DNA from: JBBQXY01 sp051004815
GTDB taxonomy: Bacteria > Chloroflexota > Ktedonobacteria > Ktedonobacterales > Ktedonobacteraceae
Length of the DNA stretch: 36,716 nt
Reading direction: 5' to 3'
Assembly (NCBI GenBank): GCA_051004815.1
Contig: JBPCJY010000027.1
Coordinates: forward strand, 1-36,716
In this document: positions 1 to 7,941 of the stretch, piece by piece
Layout of the letters: every line of letters begins with the position of its first letter
Position numbering within the stretch: the first letter of the stretch is position 1
Made by a program: the position numbers and the translations under genes
Notes under the pieces: model-generated
Database searches by the model: none
Seen by the model: the letters and a program-made list of their open reading frames with translations, nothing else
Told to the model about the DNA's origin: nothing

Positions 1-203
1 ATCCCCCCCCCCCGTGGTCCCTTCCCTAAAAACCCCCCTGGGGAAGGGGGGGACTTTGGGGCGCATCCCCAGACCCCAGTCAAAGGGCTGCCGCCCTCTG
101 CACTCCCGCTTGTTCCAAGGCTCAAAAAAGAGTATTATCTAGTTGCAGAGTATTGGGCGTTTTTGTGCGAACAGTAGAGATTATAACCATGGTGGAGTAG
201 TGA
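1..203. other. GC-rich intergenic stretch with hairpin
   Basis: No gene is supported here. The stretch opens with C-runs and G-runs. An 8-bp inverted repeat (19-26 with 41-48) can fold into a hairpin, possibly the terminator of a gene to the left of the window or part of a dispersed GC-rich repeat like those near 31.0 and 36.5 kb. The last 20 bases contain GGTGGAG, the likely ribosome site of the next gene. Confidence 0.4.
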
Positions 204-1343
204 ATGCAGGATAAAGAAACGTTAGCTCATCAGGCTGATGATGAACAGTTGCCATTGGTGATAGGTGTAGACCTGGGTGGGACACAGATACGGGCGGCAG
301 TCATGCGTGGCGCGACATTGCTCTCGCGGGTGGGGCTACTCACCGGGGAAAATCCGGCCCCTGAGCGCATTATGCCGCGTGTCTTTGCCGCGATACAAGA
401 GGCACTGGAGCAGGCCAATGTTTCCATTGCGGATGTGGCAGGGATCGGTATCGCGGCTCCTGGGCCACTCGATAGCAAGACAGGCGTTGTCTTCGCGCCA
501 CCCAATATGCCTGGTTGGGATCATGTACCGCTGCGCGACATCTTCAGCGAACAGTATCACATGCCGATCTTTGTGGAAAATGATGCCAATGCCTCCGGAC
601 TGGGTGAGTACATGTTTGGCGCGGGACGTGGCTGTCATGATATGGTCTATATGACGATCAGTACGGGAATTGGTGGCGGCATCATCAGTGAGGGGAGGAT
701 CATCGAGGGAGCCAGCGGAACGGCGGGCGAGTTGGGGCATATGACAATTGATTGGCATGGTACACGCTGCAATTGTGGCAATATTGGCTGCCTGGAATAT
801 TTTGCCTCCGGCACGGGTATCGCTCGCAAGGCGAATGAGATCATTCATGCCGGTGAGGGGAATGAGTTGCTCACGTTTGCACGTACCATGCTCCGCCATA
901 GCAGCACCGTCCCTAATCAAGCGGCCCTCCCCATGCAGGGCAATGATGCCACGACGATAGAAATGCGCTGGCCACCGACAGAAGACGAGATGGGTCCCCG
1001 CGGAACACTGTCGGAGGAGGAAGAGCTACAGGTCAACGCACGTACCGTGGCTCTGGCAGCCGAAGCGGGTATTCCGATAGCACGAGCGATTGTGCAGAAC
1101 GCGGCAGAGGCTCTCGGCGTTGGCCTGGTGAACATCATCCACTGTTTTAACCCGGAGATGATTATCCTGGGTGGCGGCGTGACGCAGATGGGGCCAATGT
1201 TGATGGAACCGGCTCTGCGCATCGTGCAGGAACGTGCGATGAAGATTCCACGCGAGCGAGTGCAGATTGTGCTGGCACACCTGGGTACCAATACAGGGCT
1301 GGTGGGCGCGGGCGCGTTGATTTATTATCATGCGAATAACTGA
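204..1343 (+). CDS. ROK family sugar kinase (glucokinase-like)
   Basis: Cytoplasmic ATP-dependent sugar kinase, most likely phosphorylating glucose or a related hexose at the start of glycolysis. The N-terminal phosphate-binding motif DLGGTQIR lies near residue 23, and a catalytic ENDAN motif follows near residue 127. The ROK zinc site is complete: GH near residue 179, then Cys189-x-Cys191 and Cys196 followed by LE. At 379 aa it is longer than the usual 300-320 aa. The excess is a polar, acidic insertion at about residues 220-290, after the zinc site. GGTGGAG sits 6 bases before the ATG. TlyA follows 25 bp downstream on the same strand, so the two may be cotranscribed. Exact sugar specificity cannot be read; ROK repressors are excluded because no N-terminal HTH is present. 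Confidence 0.9.
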   Translation: MQDKETLAHQADDEQLPLVIGVDLGGTQIRAAVMRGATLLSRVGLLTGENPAPERIMPRVFAAIQEALEQANVSIADVAGIGIAAPGPLDSKTGVVFAPPNMPGWDHVPLRDIFSEQYHMPIFVENDANASGLGEYMFGAGRGCHDMVYMTISTGIGGGIISEGRIIEGASGTAGELGHMTIDWHGTRCNCGNIGCLEYFASGTGIARKANEIIHAGEGNELLTFARTMLRHSSTVPNQAALPMQGNDATTIEMRWPPTEDEMGPRGTLSEEEELQVNARTVALAAEAGIPIARAIVQNAAEALGVGLVNIIHCFNPEMIILGGGVTQMGPMLMEPALRIVQERAMKIPRERVQIVLAHLGTNTGLVGAGALIYYHANN

Positions 1344-1368
1344 TAGGATTAGGAACAAGTAGGGAGAG

Positions 1369-2160
1369 ATGGCGGCAAAAAAAGAACGGTTGGATGTCGC
1401 GGTGGTGCGACGTGGCTTAGCACCGAGTCGCGAGCGAGCACGCGCCCTCATCATGGCCGGACAGGTGTATGTGGGGGAGCGCATGATGGACAAGCCAGGG
1501 ATGCAGATACCCCTGGAAGCGGAATGCCGCCTGGCGGAGACTGCCGAGGAATTGAAGTATGTCAGTCGCGGAGGTCTGAAGCTTGAGAAGGCACTGGACA
1601 CCTTTCAACTCGATCCAGAGGGGCTTGTGGCCCTGGATGTCGGGGCATCTACGGGCGGCTTCACCCACTGTCTCTTAGAGCGGGGAGCAAAAAAAGTCTA
1701 TGCTGTCGATGTTGGGCATGGGCAATTGGCCTGGACGCTGCGCAATGACCCACGAGTCGTGGTGATGGAGCACACGAATATTCGCCACCTGACCAGTTTA
1801 CCGGAGCCAATACAGTGCGTGGTGATAGACGTGTCCTTTATCTCGCTGCGCATGGTCTTGCCCGCTATCGTCCCGTTGCTCGCGCCATCAGCAGACAACG
1901 ATGATGGTGGTACACAAGTGCAGCCGTGGATTGTTGCCCTGGTGAAACCACAATTCGAGGCGGGCAAGGCCGAGGTGGATCGCGGCTCAGGGGTCATTAG
2001 CGATCCCGCGGTGCATGCTCGCGTCCTGCAAGAACTCCAGGCGTGGATTGCACAACATACCTCATTGCATGTGGAAGGGCTAACCGATTCGCCGATTTAT
2101 GGACGCGATGGCAATCGGGAGTTTCTGTTGTATTTGGGCTTACAAAATATGGTGGATTAG
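1369..2160 (+). CDS. tlyA: TlyA family rRNA 2'-O-methyltransferase
   Basis: Predicted SAM-dependent ribose 2'-O-methyltransferase acting on rRNA; the mycobacterial family member modifies 16S and 23S rRNA and confers capreomycin sensitivity. An S4 RNA-binding domain occupies roughly residues 5-65 (LDVAVVRRGLAPSRERA, then AGQVYVGE), and an FtsJ/RrmJ-like methyltransferase fold follows. The SAM motif DVGASTGGFT is near residue 90. The VIDVSFISL and VKPQFEAGK signatures typical of TlyA are both present. The length of 263 aa is normal for the family. It starts 25 bp after the ROK kinase with GGGAGAG just before the ATG. Some TlyA proteins are also described as haemolysin-like; the methyltransferase role is much better supported. 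Confidence 0.93.
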   Translation: MAAKKERLDVAVVRRGLAPSRERARALIMAGQVYVGERMMDKPGMQIPLEAECRLAETAEELKYVSRGGLKLEKALDTFQLDPEGLVALDVGASTGGFTHCLLERGAKKVYAVDVGHGQLAWTLRNDPRVVVMEHTNIRHLTSLPEPIQCVVIDVSFISLRMVLPAIVPLLAPSADNDDGGTQVQPWIVALVKPQFEAGKAEVDRGSGVISDPAVHARVLQELQAWIAQHTSLHVEGLTDSPIYGRDGNREFLLYLGLQNMVD

Positions 2161-2200
2161 GAGCAAGAAGCATTCTTCTCGCACTGACAAAACGAGGTAT

Positions 2201-2614
2201 TCATTGCATTCTTTGCAGTTTAGTAAGTGCTTCTTTGGCCCATCTTAAAGCCGCCTGGGTTGTAAAGGGCAAGTTATTTAATACAGGATGGTTGAGATCA
2301 TAGTCTGCTATGTTCCTGTATGCTGAAAGGCGATTTAACGTCTCACCTATTTCCTGATAATCCTGGTCAGCTCGATTAATAAATTGCTCTCGTACAAACT
2401 GATGAATATTTATACGTCTACCATTTGAGTCAGTAAGCACCTCTTGAACGCGATCATGTTTTCGTAAATAACTGCGTGCTTGACCAAAAACTGCATAATA
2501 TGCTCGACTAATAGATGCACGCAAACGGGCCTCTTGAATAGGTGGAGGAGCGTTCTTGGCCTGTTCTGCAAGTTCCCGCGATACAGTAAAATACTGTGAC
2601 CAATCAAAACTCAT
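2201..2614 (-). CDS. HEPN-domain-like protein
   Basis: A 137-aa, mostly helical protein that resembles HEPN domains, the fold of many RNase toxins and nucleotidyltransferase partners. The core is an SRAYYAVFGQAR stretch near residues 36-47, typical of the family, followed by Arg47-x5-His53, which fits the HEPN Rx4-6H catalytic pattern. A second typical segment, YRNIADYDLN, is near residue 99. An earlier ATG at 2635 exists, but the ATG at 2614 overlaps the stop of the upstream gene as ATGA, so translational coupling is likely and I chose that start. It is the last gene of a three-gene minus-strand operon that is AT-richer than its neighbours. RNase activity is inference from the fold and the motif. 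Confidence 0.65.
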   Translation of the reverse strand: MSFDWSQYFTVSRELAEQAKNAPPPIQEARLRASISRAYYAVFGQARSYLRKHDRVQEVLTDSNGRRINIHQFVREQFINRADQDYQEIGETLNRLSAYRNIADYDLNHPVLNNLPFTTQAALRWAKEALTKLQRMQ

Positions 2615-3162
2615 CGAAACTCCAGAGTCATACAAAGCTTTCCTTGTGCTCGCTTAAGTGAGCGTAACCACCACTTCTTATCAAAGGCACTAAGTGCATC
2701 AAGAGCATCATCAGGGTCTAAATCTGTGGCAATGAAAGCGATTAGCTGACCTATACCGACCTCTTCTGGGTCTGTGGCAAGCATCAGATAAACCAATGAA
2801 TATGGAAAGAACTCACTGATATTGGGATATATTTCTACCAGCAACGAAACGAGAAAAGGATACTTTTCAAAGAAGCGTAATATCTCTGTCCGCTCACCTC
2901 TAAAAACATACCATTGCTGAAGTAAGCCTAACTGCCTAAGATATGTCGCATCAACTTGGGGAACACTTAAAGCCGACGCTCCTGTTCCAAACAAAGGGCT
3001 TTCTAGCTCCGAAATTTCTCGAGAAACTGCTGTCTGATAGGGATAGCATAAGCCTAATTGCCCTTTTAGCTCTTTTACAATCTCAAATACCTCTCCAATT
3101 TGCCTGAATAGAGGTTGTCCTTTATGTGAAAGAATAGTCTGTGTTGATTGCATATCTACCAT
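2611..3162 (-). CDS. Hypothetical protein, middle gene of TIGR04255/HEPN operon
   Basis: I do not recognise this 183-aa protein. It is predicted soluble and largely helical, with aromatic-rich central segments (LQQWYVFRGE, then FFEKYPFLVSLLVEIYP) and an acidic TDLDPDDALDALSAFDKKWW stretch near the C-terminus. Its ATG is immediately adjacent to the TAA of the upstream TIGR04255-like gene, and its own stop overlaps the HEPN start, so the three products are probably made together. An alternative start is Met4. A role as an adaptor or as an antidote to the HEPN protein would fit the arrangement, but nothing in the sequence proves it. Confidence 0.7.
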   Translation of the reverse strand: MVDMQSTQTILSHKGQPLFRQIGEVFEIVKELKGQLGLCYPYQTAVSREISELESPLFGTGASALSVPQVDATYLRQLGLLQQWYVFRGERTEILRFFEKYPFLVSLLVEIYPNISEFFPYSLVYLMLATDPEEVGIGQLIAFIATDLDPDDALDALSAFDKKWWLRSLKRAQGKLCMTLEFR

Positions 3163-3897
3163 TTACCCCCTAAACTTTTGTTTAAGCTGCTCGGTAATGC
3201 TAGCTTCAAAAATGCTTTCAATATTGGTATGGGCTGTATCAATCCATGCAAAAACTTCGTCTAGTTTAACCTCTCCTGATTTGACAAGAAAATAATCAAG
3301 GTCTAGTATGATAGTGGCATTATCGAACGATAATCCTGCTTGACTTACCATCTGTAGGTTAAGGGTATCTCTTGAATTTTCAAACGGTAACTGAACTGAC
3401 ATTGCGAACGGGCCAATATTGCGAGGCAAATCAGAGCCAATATAAGGGCGAAATTCAAAAAAGTCTTCCAAGCTAATATTTGAACCTGTAAGTTCAATGG
3501 TGTTGATATATCTCAATCCAATACGGTGAACACTCTTAGGAGGTGCAACTTCACAATAAGCCTCAAAGGCATCTTTAATCAAGGGTAAAAATTCTTGCCA
3601 CGAAGAATAAGGACTCAGGTGATGGATAGATAAAAGGTGCGTAGCTACCTGGATATGGGCTTTTTCGTCCTTGCGTGTAAACCTCATAATGGGTACAGCT
3701 CCAAATTGTGGGCCTATTTCCCCTTCACTAGCTGAAATACCCATAGTAACTCTTGCAATTTGACTTCTATTCGGAAAAGTGTCTCGCACTTGCTCATATA
3801 CAAGCCCAGGCACCGTAAAATCCCAATAAGAATCTTGTCCAAACTGAAATTCACAGACTGCCTCGCTAATTGGAGAATTTTTATAATGTTCAGTCAC
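3163..3897 (-). CDS. TIGR04255 family protein
   Basis: A 244-aa protein with the features of the uncharacterised TIGR04255 family: an N-terminal NSPISEAVCEFQF segment, a central HRIGLRYINTIEL motif and a C-terminal region in which DLDYFLVKSGE precedes a helix (WIDTAHTNIESIFEASIT). Molecular function is unknown for the family. It begins with GTG, preceded by a GAAGGGA ribosome site, and is the first gene of a tightly packed minus-strand operon with an unknown 183-aa gene and a HEPN-like gene. The promoter must lie in the 250-bp AT-rich gap to the divergently transcribed CoA ligase. Base composition of the operon is AT-richer than the flanking tlyA and ligase genes, suggesting acquisition. Confidence 0.75.
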   Translation of the reverse strand: MTEHYKNSPISEAVCEFQFGQDSYWDFTVPGLVYEQVRDTFPNRSQIARVTMGISASEGEIGPQFGAVPIMRFTRKDEKAHIQVATHLLSIHHLSPYSSWQEFLPLIKDAFEAYCEVAPPKSVHRIGLRYINTIELTGSNISLEDFFEFRPYIGSDLPRNIGPFAMSVQLPFENSRDTLNLQMVSQAGLSFDNATIILDLDYFLVKSGEVKLDEVFAWIDTAHTNIESIFEASITEQLKQKFRG

Positions 3898-4151
3898 TAA
3901 TTACTATCCCTTCTCGGAAAGCTTAATTGAATTCGTGCAAGCTACACTTATGCGATTAAAGTATAACATCTAGGATGAGGTATGACAAAGTCTCAAATAC
4001 AATGATAGCTCTTTACGAGTTTAATAGAACGAGAATTATCAAGGAGTTTCTCTTATCCCTCAGTTTAAGATACAATAGAGGGGAATAGAACGAGTACCTT
4101 TGCTGGCTACTCGCGACCCTTTACTTTAATTCGAGAAAAGAGGTGCATACC

Positions 4152-5768
4152 ATGGTGGATAGTCCTCCTGCTATTGTTCTGCCAGATCAATTTAATGCTA
4201 CGACCGCTTTTTTGGAGCGCAACCTTGCCGAGGGGCGCGGCGCAAAGACGGCTATTTATTATGAAGGGCAGTCCTATTCCTATGCCCAGATCGCGGAACT
4301 TGCCAATCGTGTTGGTAACGGACTGCTCGATCTGGGCCTTGACATGGAGCAGCGCGTTGCCCTATTACTGCTCGACTCACCACAGCTTGCCGCGTCCTTT
4401 TTTGGGGCTATCAAAATAGGGGCCGTGCCTATCCCGCTGAATACGCTGCTGCGGCCCCACGACTACCTTTATATGCTCAATGATAGTCGGGCGCGAGTAC
4501 TGCTGATCCATGCCGCATTATGGCCGCAGGTGCAGCCTATCCTCTCGCAACTCAAGTATCTGCGCCACGTTGTAGTGGTAGGTTTGGTTCAGGCTAGCAT
4601 TCCAGCAAAAGCTACCATGCACGATTTCGAGCAATGGGTGGACAAAGCAGCGACGAGCCTGGCGACATGCGAGACAAGCAAAGATGATAGTGCCTTCTGG
4701 CTCTATAGTTCCGGCAGCACAGGTTTCCCCAAAGGTTGTGTCCACCTTCAGCACGACATGACCTATTGCACCGAGTATTATGCCAAACCAATATTGGGCA
4801 TCCAGGAGAACGATATCACCTTCTCAGCAGCCAAACTTTTCTTTGCCTATGGGCTGGGCAATAACCTGTATTTTCCCTTCGCGGTCGGTGCCAGCGCGGT
4901 ACTTTATCCGGGCAGACCGTTGGCGGAAGACATGTTCAAGGTGATTGAACAATATCGTCCGACCATCTTCTTCGGCGTCCCCACGCTCTATGCCAGTATG
5001 CTCGCCTTGCCCGATGCTGGTAAACGTTTTGACTTCTCCTCGGTGCGCATCTGCGTCTCCGCAGGCGAGGCACTGCCCGCCGATATCCTGCGCCGCTTCG
5101 AGAACACCTTTCATGTTTCTATCCTTGATGGCATAGGTAGCACCGAAATCCTGCACATTTTCATCAGCAACCGCATTGGAGCAATCAAGCCTGGTAGTAC
5201 CGGTAAGTTGGTACCCGGTTACGAGGCTCGTGTGGTTGACGAAAATGATCAGGCCGTGGCCCAGGGCGATATTGGCAACTTGCTTATTCGCGGTGATAGC
5301 ACCACCGCCGCCTATTGGAACAAGCATGAAAAGACGAAAGGCGTTATCAACGGACACTGGATTCACACGGGCGATAAGTATTACCAGGATGAAGAGGGCT
5401 TTTTCTGGTACTGTGGCCGCTCAGATGATATGCTGAAGGTAGGAGGCCAATGGGTCTCTCCCGTCGAGGTCGAGAACGCGCTGATCGCGCATCCGGCGGT
5501 GCTTGAGTCTGCCGTCGTTGGTGAATTTGACGCGGGCGAACTGGTCAAGCCCAAGGCTTATGTTGTGCTCCAGGCGGGCTATGAACCATCGGAAGCCCTG
5601 GCAAACGAACTGAAAACGTTTGTGAAGGAGCGGCTCGCGCCCTTTAAGTATCCGCGTTGGATAGAGTTTCGCAGCGAGTTGCCCAAGACGGCGACGGGCA
5701 AGATTCAACGCTTTGTTCTACGCGGCACTGGTCGCACAGAACCGCTCGACCCCAGTATCGTCCTGTAA
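4152..5768 (+). CDS. Benzoate-CoA ligase family AMP-dependent synthetase
   Basis: Adenylate-forming acyl/aryl-CoA synthetase, predicted to activate a carboxylic acid (probably aromatic) with ATP and CoA. Visible motifs are the P-loop YSSGSTGFPKG near residue 185, the A5-like GSTEILHIFISN, the hinge YCGRSDDMLKVGGQWVSP, and the catalytic Lys517 in KTATGKIQR. The GSTEILHIFIS and DDMLKVGGQWVSPVEVE segments are characteristic of the benzoate-CoA ligase subgroup rather than long-chain acyl-CoA ligases. A GTG at 4143 is in frame, but AGAGGTG there reads as the ribosome site for the ATG at 4152, giving 538 aa. A degenerate crotonase follows 20 bp downstream, pointing to an aromatic or acyl-CoA degradation unit. 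The substrate is not determinable from sequence alone. Confidence 0.87.
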   Translation: MVDSPPAIVLPDQFNATTAFLERNLAEGRGAKTAIYYEGQSYSYAQIAELANRVGNGLLDLGLDMEQRVALLLLDSPQLAASFFGAIKIGAVPIPLNTLLRPHDYLYMLNDSRARVLLIHAALWPQVQPILSQLKYLRHVVVVGLVQASIPAKATMHDFEQWVDKAATSLATCETSKDDSAFWLYSSGSTGFPKGCVHLQHDMTYCTEYYAKPILGIQENDITFSAAKLFFAYGLGNNLYFPFAVGASAVLYPGRPLAEDMFKVIEQYRPTIFFGVPTLYASMLALPDAGKRFDFSSVRICVSAGEALPADILRRFENTFHVSILDGIGSTEILHIFISNRIGAIKPGSTGKLVPGYEARVVDENDQAVAQGDIGNLLIRGDSTTAAYWNKHEKTKGVINGHWIHTGDKYYQDEEGFFWYCGRSDDMLKVGGQWVSPVEVENALIAHPAVLESAVVGEFDAGELVKPKAYVVLQAGYEPSEALANELKTFVKERLAPFKYPRWIEFRSELPKTATGKIQRFVLRGTGRTEPLDPSIVL

Positions 5769-5788
5769 TCCAACGAGGTTAGAGCTAC

Positions 5789-6493
5789 ATGCAACAAGCG
5801 TATCGTATACTACGGGTCGTCGCGGAAACGCAGACGATCCGTATGACCTTAATGCTCACACCTGGCAAGCTGGTACTACAGGAATTGTGCCTTGCCTGCA
5901 CTGCCCTGGCACAGGAGGACAGCAACGGCATCAAAGTCGTCGTGCTCGATTTTCAGGACAGTGCTGATGGCCAGAACATCGACAATGAGGCAGTATCTGA
6001 GGACGATATGCATCAGGCCGCGCTGGCGGTGCAAGCATTACGGCTGCCAGTGCTGGCAGTTGTACGCGGCACGATATCACTCGCGGCCAGTACACTGATA
6101 CACGCCGCAGATCTCACGTTGGTGGCTCATCGTGCGGCACTGGTGATACTGGGTACCAGCGACAACACACAGGATACGCTGACAGGGGTCGAGGCTTTGC
6201 GCATGGGACTGGTAAGCTGGTCGGTAGCCGCCAGAGATATTGATGCTGAGCTGGAGCGCATCCTGGGCATGTTGCGTGATAAAAGTGCGGTCGCGCTGCG
6301 GCTGACCAAAGAGAGCGTGCGCCTGGGAACAGCCCATGCTCCACATGGACAGGTGGAAGGGGTCACAACGCAACTGGACGCCCTGCAACAGATCAATGAG
6401 TTCTATCTCGCACATGTCATGCAAACGGCTGACGCCGTCGAGGGCTTACATGCCTTCCTGGAGAAACGCCAACCGCACTGGAAAAATCAATAA
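5789..6493 (+). CDS. Divergent enoyl-CoA hydratase/isomerase (crotonase) family protein
   Basis: A 234-aa crotonase-fold protein. Recognisable parts are the strand pattern VVVLDF, the central LPVLAVVRGTISLAASTLI followed by AADLTLVAHRAAL, the MGLVSW segment, and the crotonase-like C-terminus FLEKRQPHWKN. The usual AFSAGADL oxyanion segment is replaced by a polar stretch (DFQDSADGQNID), and the second glycine-rich loop (normally GxAxGGG) is SLAAS. Both backbone elements of the oxyanion hole are therefore not evident, and activity is doubtful. It lies 20 bp after a benzoate-CoA-ligase-type gene and 18 bp before a Nudix gene, probably in one transcript. It may be a structural or regulatory paralogue, or hydrolase-like. 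Confidence 0.7.
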   Translation: MQQAYRILRVVAETQTIRMTLMLTPGKLVLQELCLACTALAQEDSNGIKVVVLDFQDSADGQNIDNEAVSEDDMHQAALAVQALRLPVLAVVRGTISLAASTLIHAADLTLVAHRAALVILGTSDNTQDTLTGVEALRMGLVSWSVAARDIDAELERILGMLRDKSAVALRLTKESVRLGTAHAPHGQVEGVTTQLDALQQINEFYLAHVMQTADAVEGLHAFLEKRQPHWKNQ

Positions 6494-6511
6494 AATCAAT
6501 AAGGAACCATT

Positions 6512-7084
6512 ATGACTATACATCGTCCCTGGACGACGCTTTCGTTTCAACAAGTATTGGATACGCCGTATCTCAAGATTCGTTGTGAGCAGGTGGCCGT
6601 TCCTGATGGCCCGACGATTCTTGATTACTATATTATCGAGAATCGTGGCTGGGTGGGCATTGTGCCTGTGACGGAAGATGGGCATTTCCTGATCAATAAG
6701 CAGTATAAACATGGCATTGGGCGCGAGGTGCTTGAGTTCCCAGCCGGTGGCATCGATCCAGACGAGGATGATCCTCTCCTCACGGCGCGGCGCGAACTGA
6801 TGGAGGAGACAGGGTACAGCTTCACGGACGATCAGATCGAACCGTTGGCGCACATGTACGCGAATCCGACCGGTGCGCGTACCCTCATCTGGTGGTACCT
6901 GGCTCGCAATGTGCGTCAAACCAGTTGCCAGAAAGTTGATCCGGTGGAGGTTATCGAAAACCTGCTGGTCACACCACGAGAACTGCTACAGTTGATTCAC
7001 GAGGGCAGTTTTGCTGTGCAGGGGCAGGTGGCGGCGGCGTATGTGGCGATGGAAAGGTTGGGGCTGCTAGTGCCGCAATTCTGA
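6512..7084 (+). CDS. Nudix hydrolase (ADP-ribose pyrophosphatase-like)
   Basis: A 190-aa Nudix hydrolase, probably cleaving ADP-ribose or another nucleoside diphosphate derivative to monophosphates with Mg2+. The Nudix box is at about residues 75-100: GGIDPDED, then RRELMEETGY. Compared with the consensus Gx5Ex7REUxEExGU it has one extra residue between the first glutamate and the Arg-Glu pair. Upstream GREVLEFPAGG and the downstream ANPTGART segment are typical of the ADP-ribose pyrophosphatase branch. AAGGAA precedes the ATG. It is the third gene after the CoA ligase with an 18-bp gap to the crotonase; whether it belongs functionally to that unit is unclear. Confidence 0.85.
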   Translation: MTIHRPWTTLSFQQVLDTPYLKIRCEQVAVPDGPTILDYYIIENRGWVGIVPVTEDGHFLINKQYKHGIGREVLEFPAGGIDPDEDDPLLTARRELMEETGYSFTDDQIEPLAHMYANPTGARTLIWWYLARNVRQTSCQKVDPVEVIENLLVTPRELLQLIHEGSFAVQGQVAAAYVAMERLGLLVPQF

Positions 7085-7206
7085 CCTTACAAAAATTTTA
7101 TACTTTCCTCACAGCTTCTTTAGCTCCTGGTAGTATGCTATGACTATGCAGTGGGAAGAGTGGTCACAGGCTCTCCCGCTGCCACCAATTTGGTAAAGCA
7201 AATACT

Positions 7207-7941
7207 ATGAAAATTCTGATCATCGAGGATGAAGCAAATATTGTACAGCTTATTCGGCTGTATCTGGAACAGGCCAATTTTACGGTCATTACTGCCAGCG
7301 ATGGTGTCGCCGGATTAGAACTACATGCCCGCGAACACCCCGACCTGGTCATTCTCGACCTGATGCTGCCCGCCCTGGATGGCATGGAGGTATGCCGCCG
7401 TATTCGCGCCTGGGCCGCGACGCCTATCCTCATGCTCACCGCACGGCAAGGGGAGGAAGACCGCATCGCGGGTCTCGAACTGGGAGCCGACGATTACCTC
7501 GTCAAACCCTTTAGCCCACGCGAGGTGGTCAGTCGGGTGAAAGCGATCTTGCGCAGAAGCACACCATCTGCTAGCTCCGAAACAAAGGAACAGCACGAGG
7601 AGGCGGCAGGCATAGGGAAAGCGGAGAACGAGGAGTTACGCTTTGAAAAATTGCTCATCAATATTCCAGAACGACGCGTCGAGGTCAACAGGCAGCGCGT
7701 GACGTTAACGGTAAAAGAGTTCGACCTGCTGGTCACGCTGGCCTCGGCACCGGAGCGCGTCTTTACCCGCGAATCACTGCTGAACCAGGTGTGGGGCTAC
7801 AGTTACCTGGGCGATGGCCGTACCGTCGATGTACATATTGGCACACTGCGCAAGAAGATCGAGGCGGTCGCAGGTGCGCCGCATGCGATCAAAACGGTGT
7901 GGGGCGTAGGGTATAAGTTCACGCTTGAGGATGCGGAATGA
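7207..7941 (+). CDS. OmpR/PhoB family response regulator
   Basis: A 244-aa DNA-binding response regulator. The receiver domain (about residues 1-118) shows the acidic pair in IIEDEANI, the phosphoacceptor Asp51 in VILDLMLP, the threonine switch in MLTAR and the lysine in YLVKPFSPRE. A linker rich in charged residues (about 120-145) joins it to a C-terminal winged helix (about 150-240) with VTLTVKEFDLLVTLA, the recognition helix region LLNQVWGYSYLGDGRTVDVHI, here split by function, and the GVGYKF wing. It overlaps its histidine kinase by 4 bp (ATGA), a classic coupled two-component operon. The stimulus and regulon are not visible from sequence. Confidence 0.95.
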   Translation: MKILIIEDEANIVQLIRLYLEQANFTVITASDGVAGLELHAREHPDLVILDLMLPALDGMEVCRRIRAWAATPILMLTARQGEEDRIAGLELGADDYLVKPFSPREVVSRVKAILRRSTPSASSETKEQHEEAAGIGKAENEELRFEKLLINIPERRVEVNRQRVTLTVKEFDLLVTLASAPERVFTRESLLNQVWGYSYLGDGRTVDVHIGTLRKKIEAVAGAPHAIKTVWGVGYKFTLEDAE

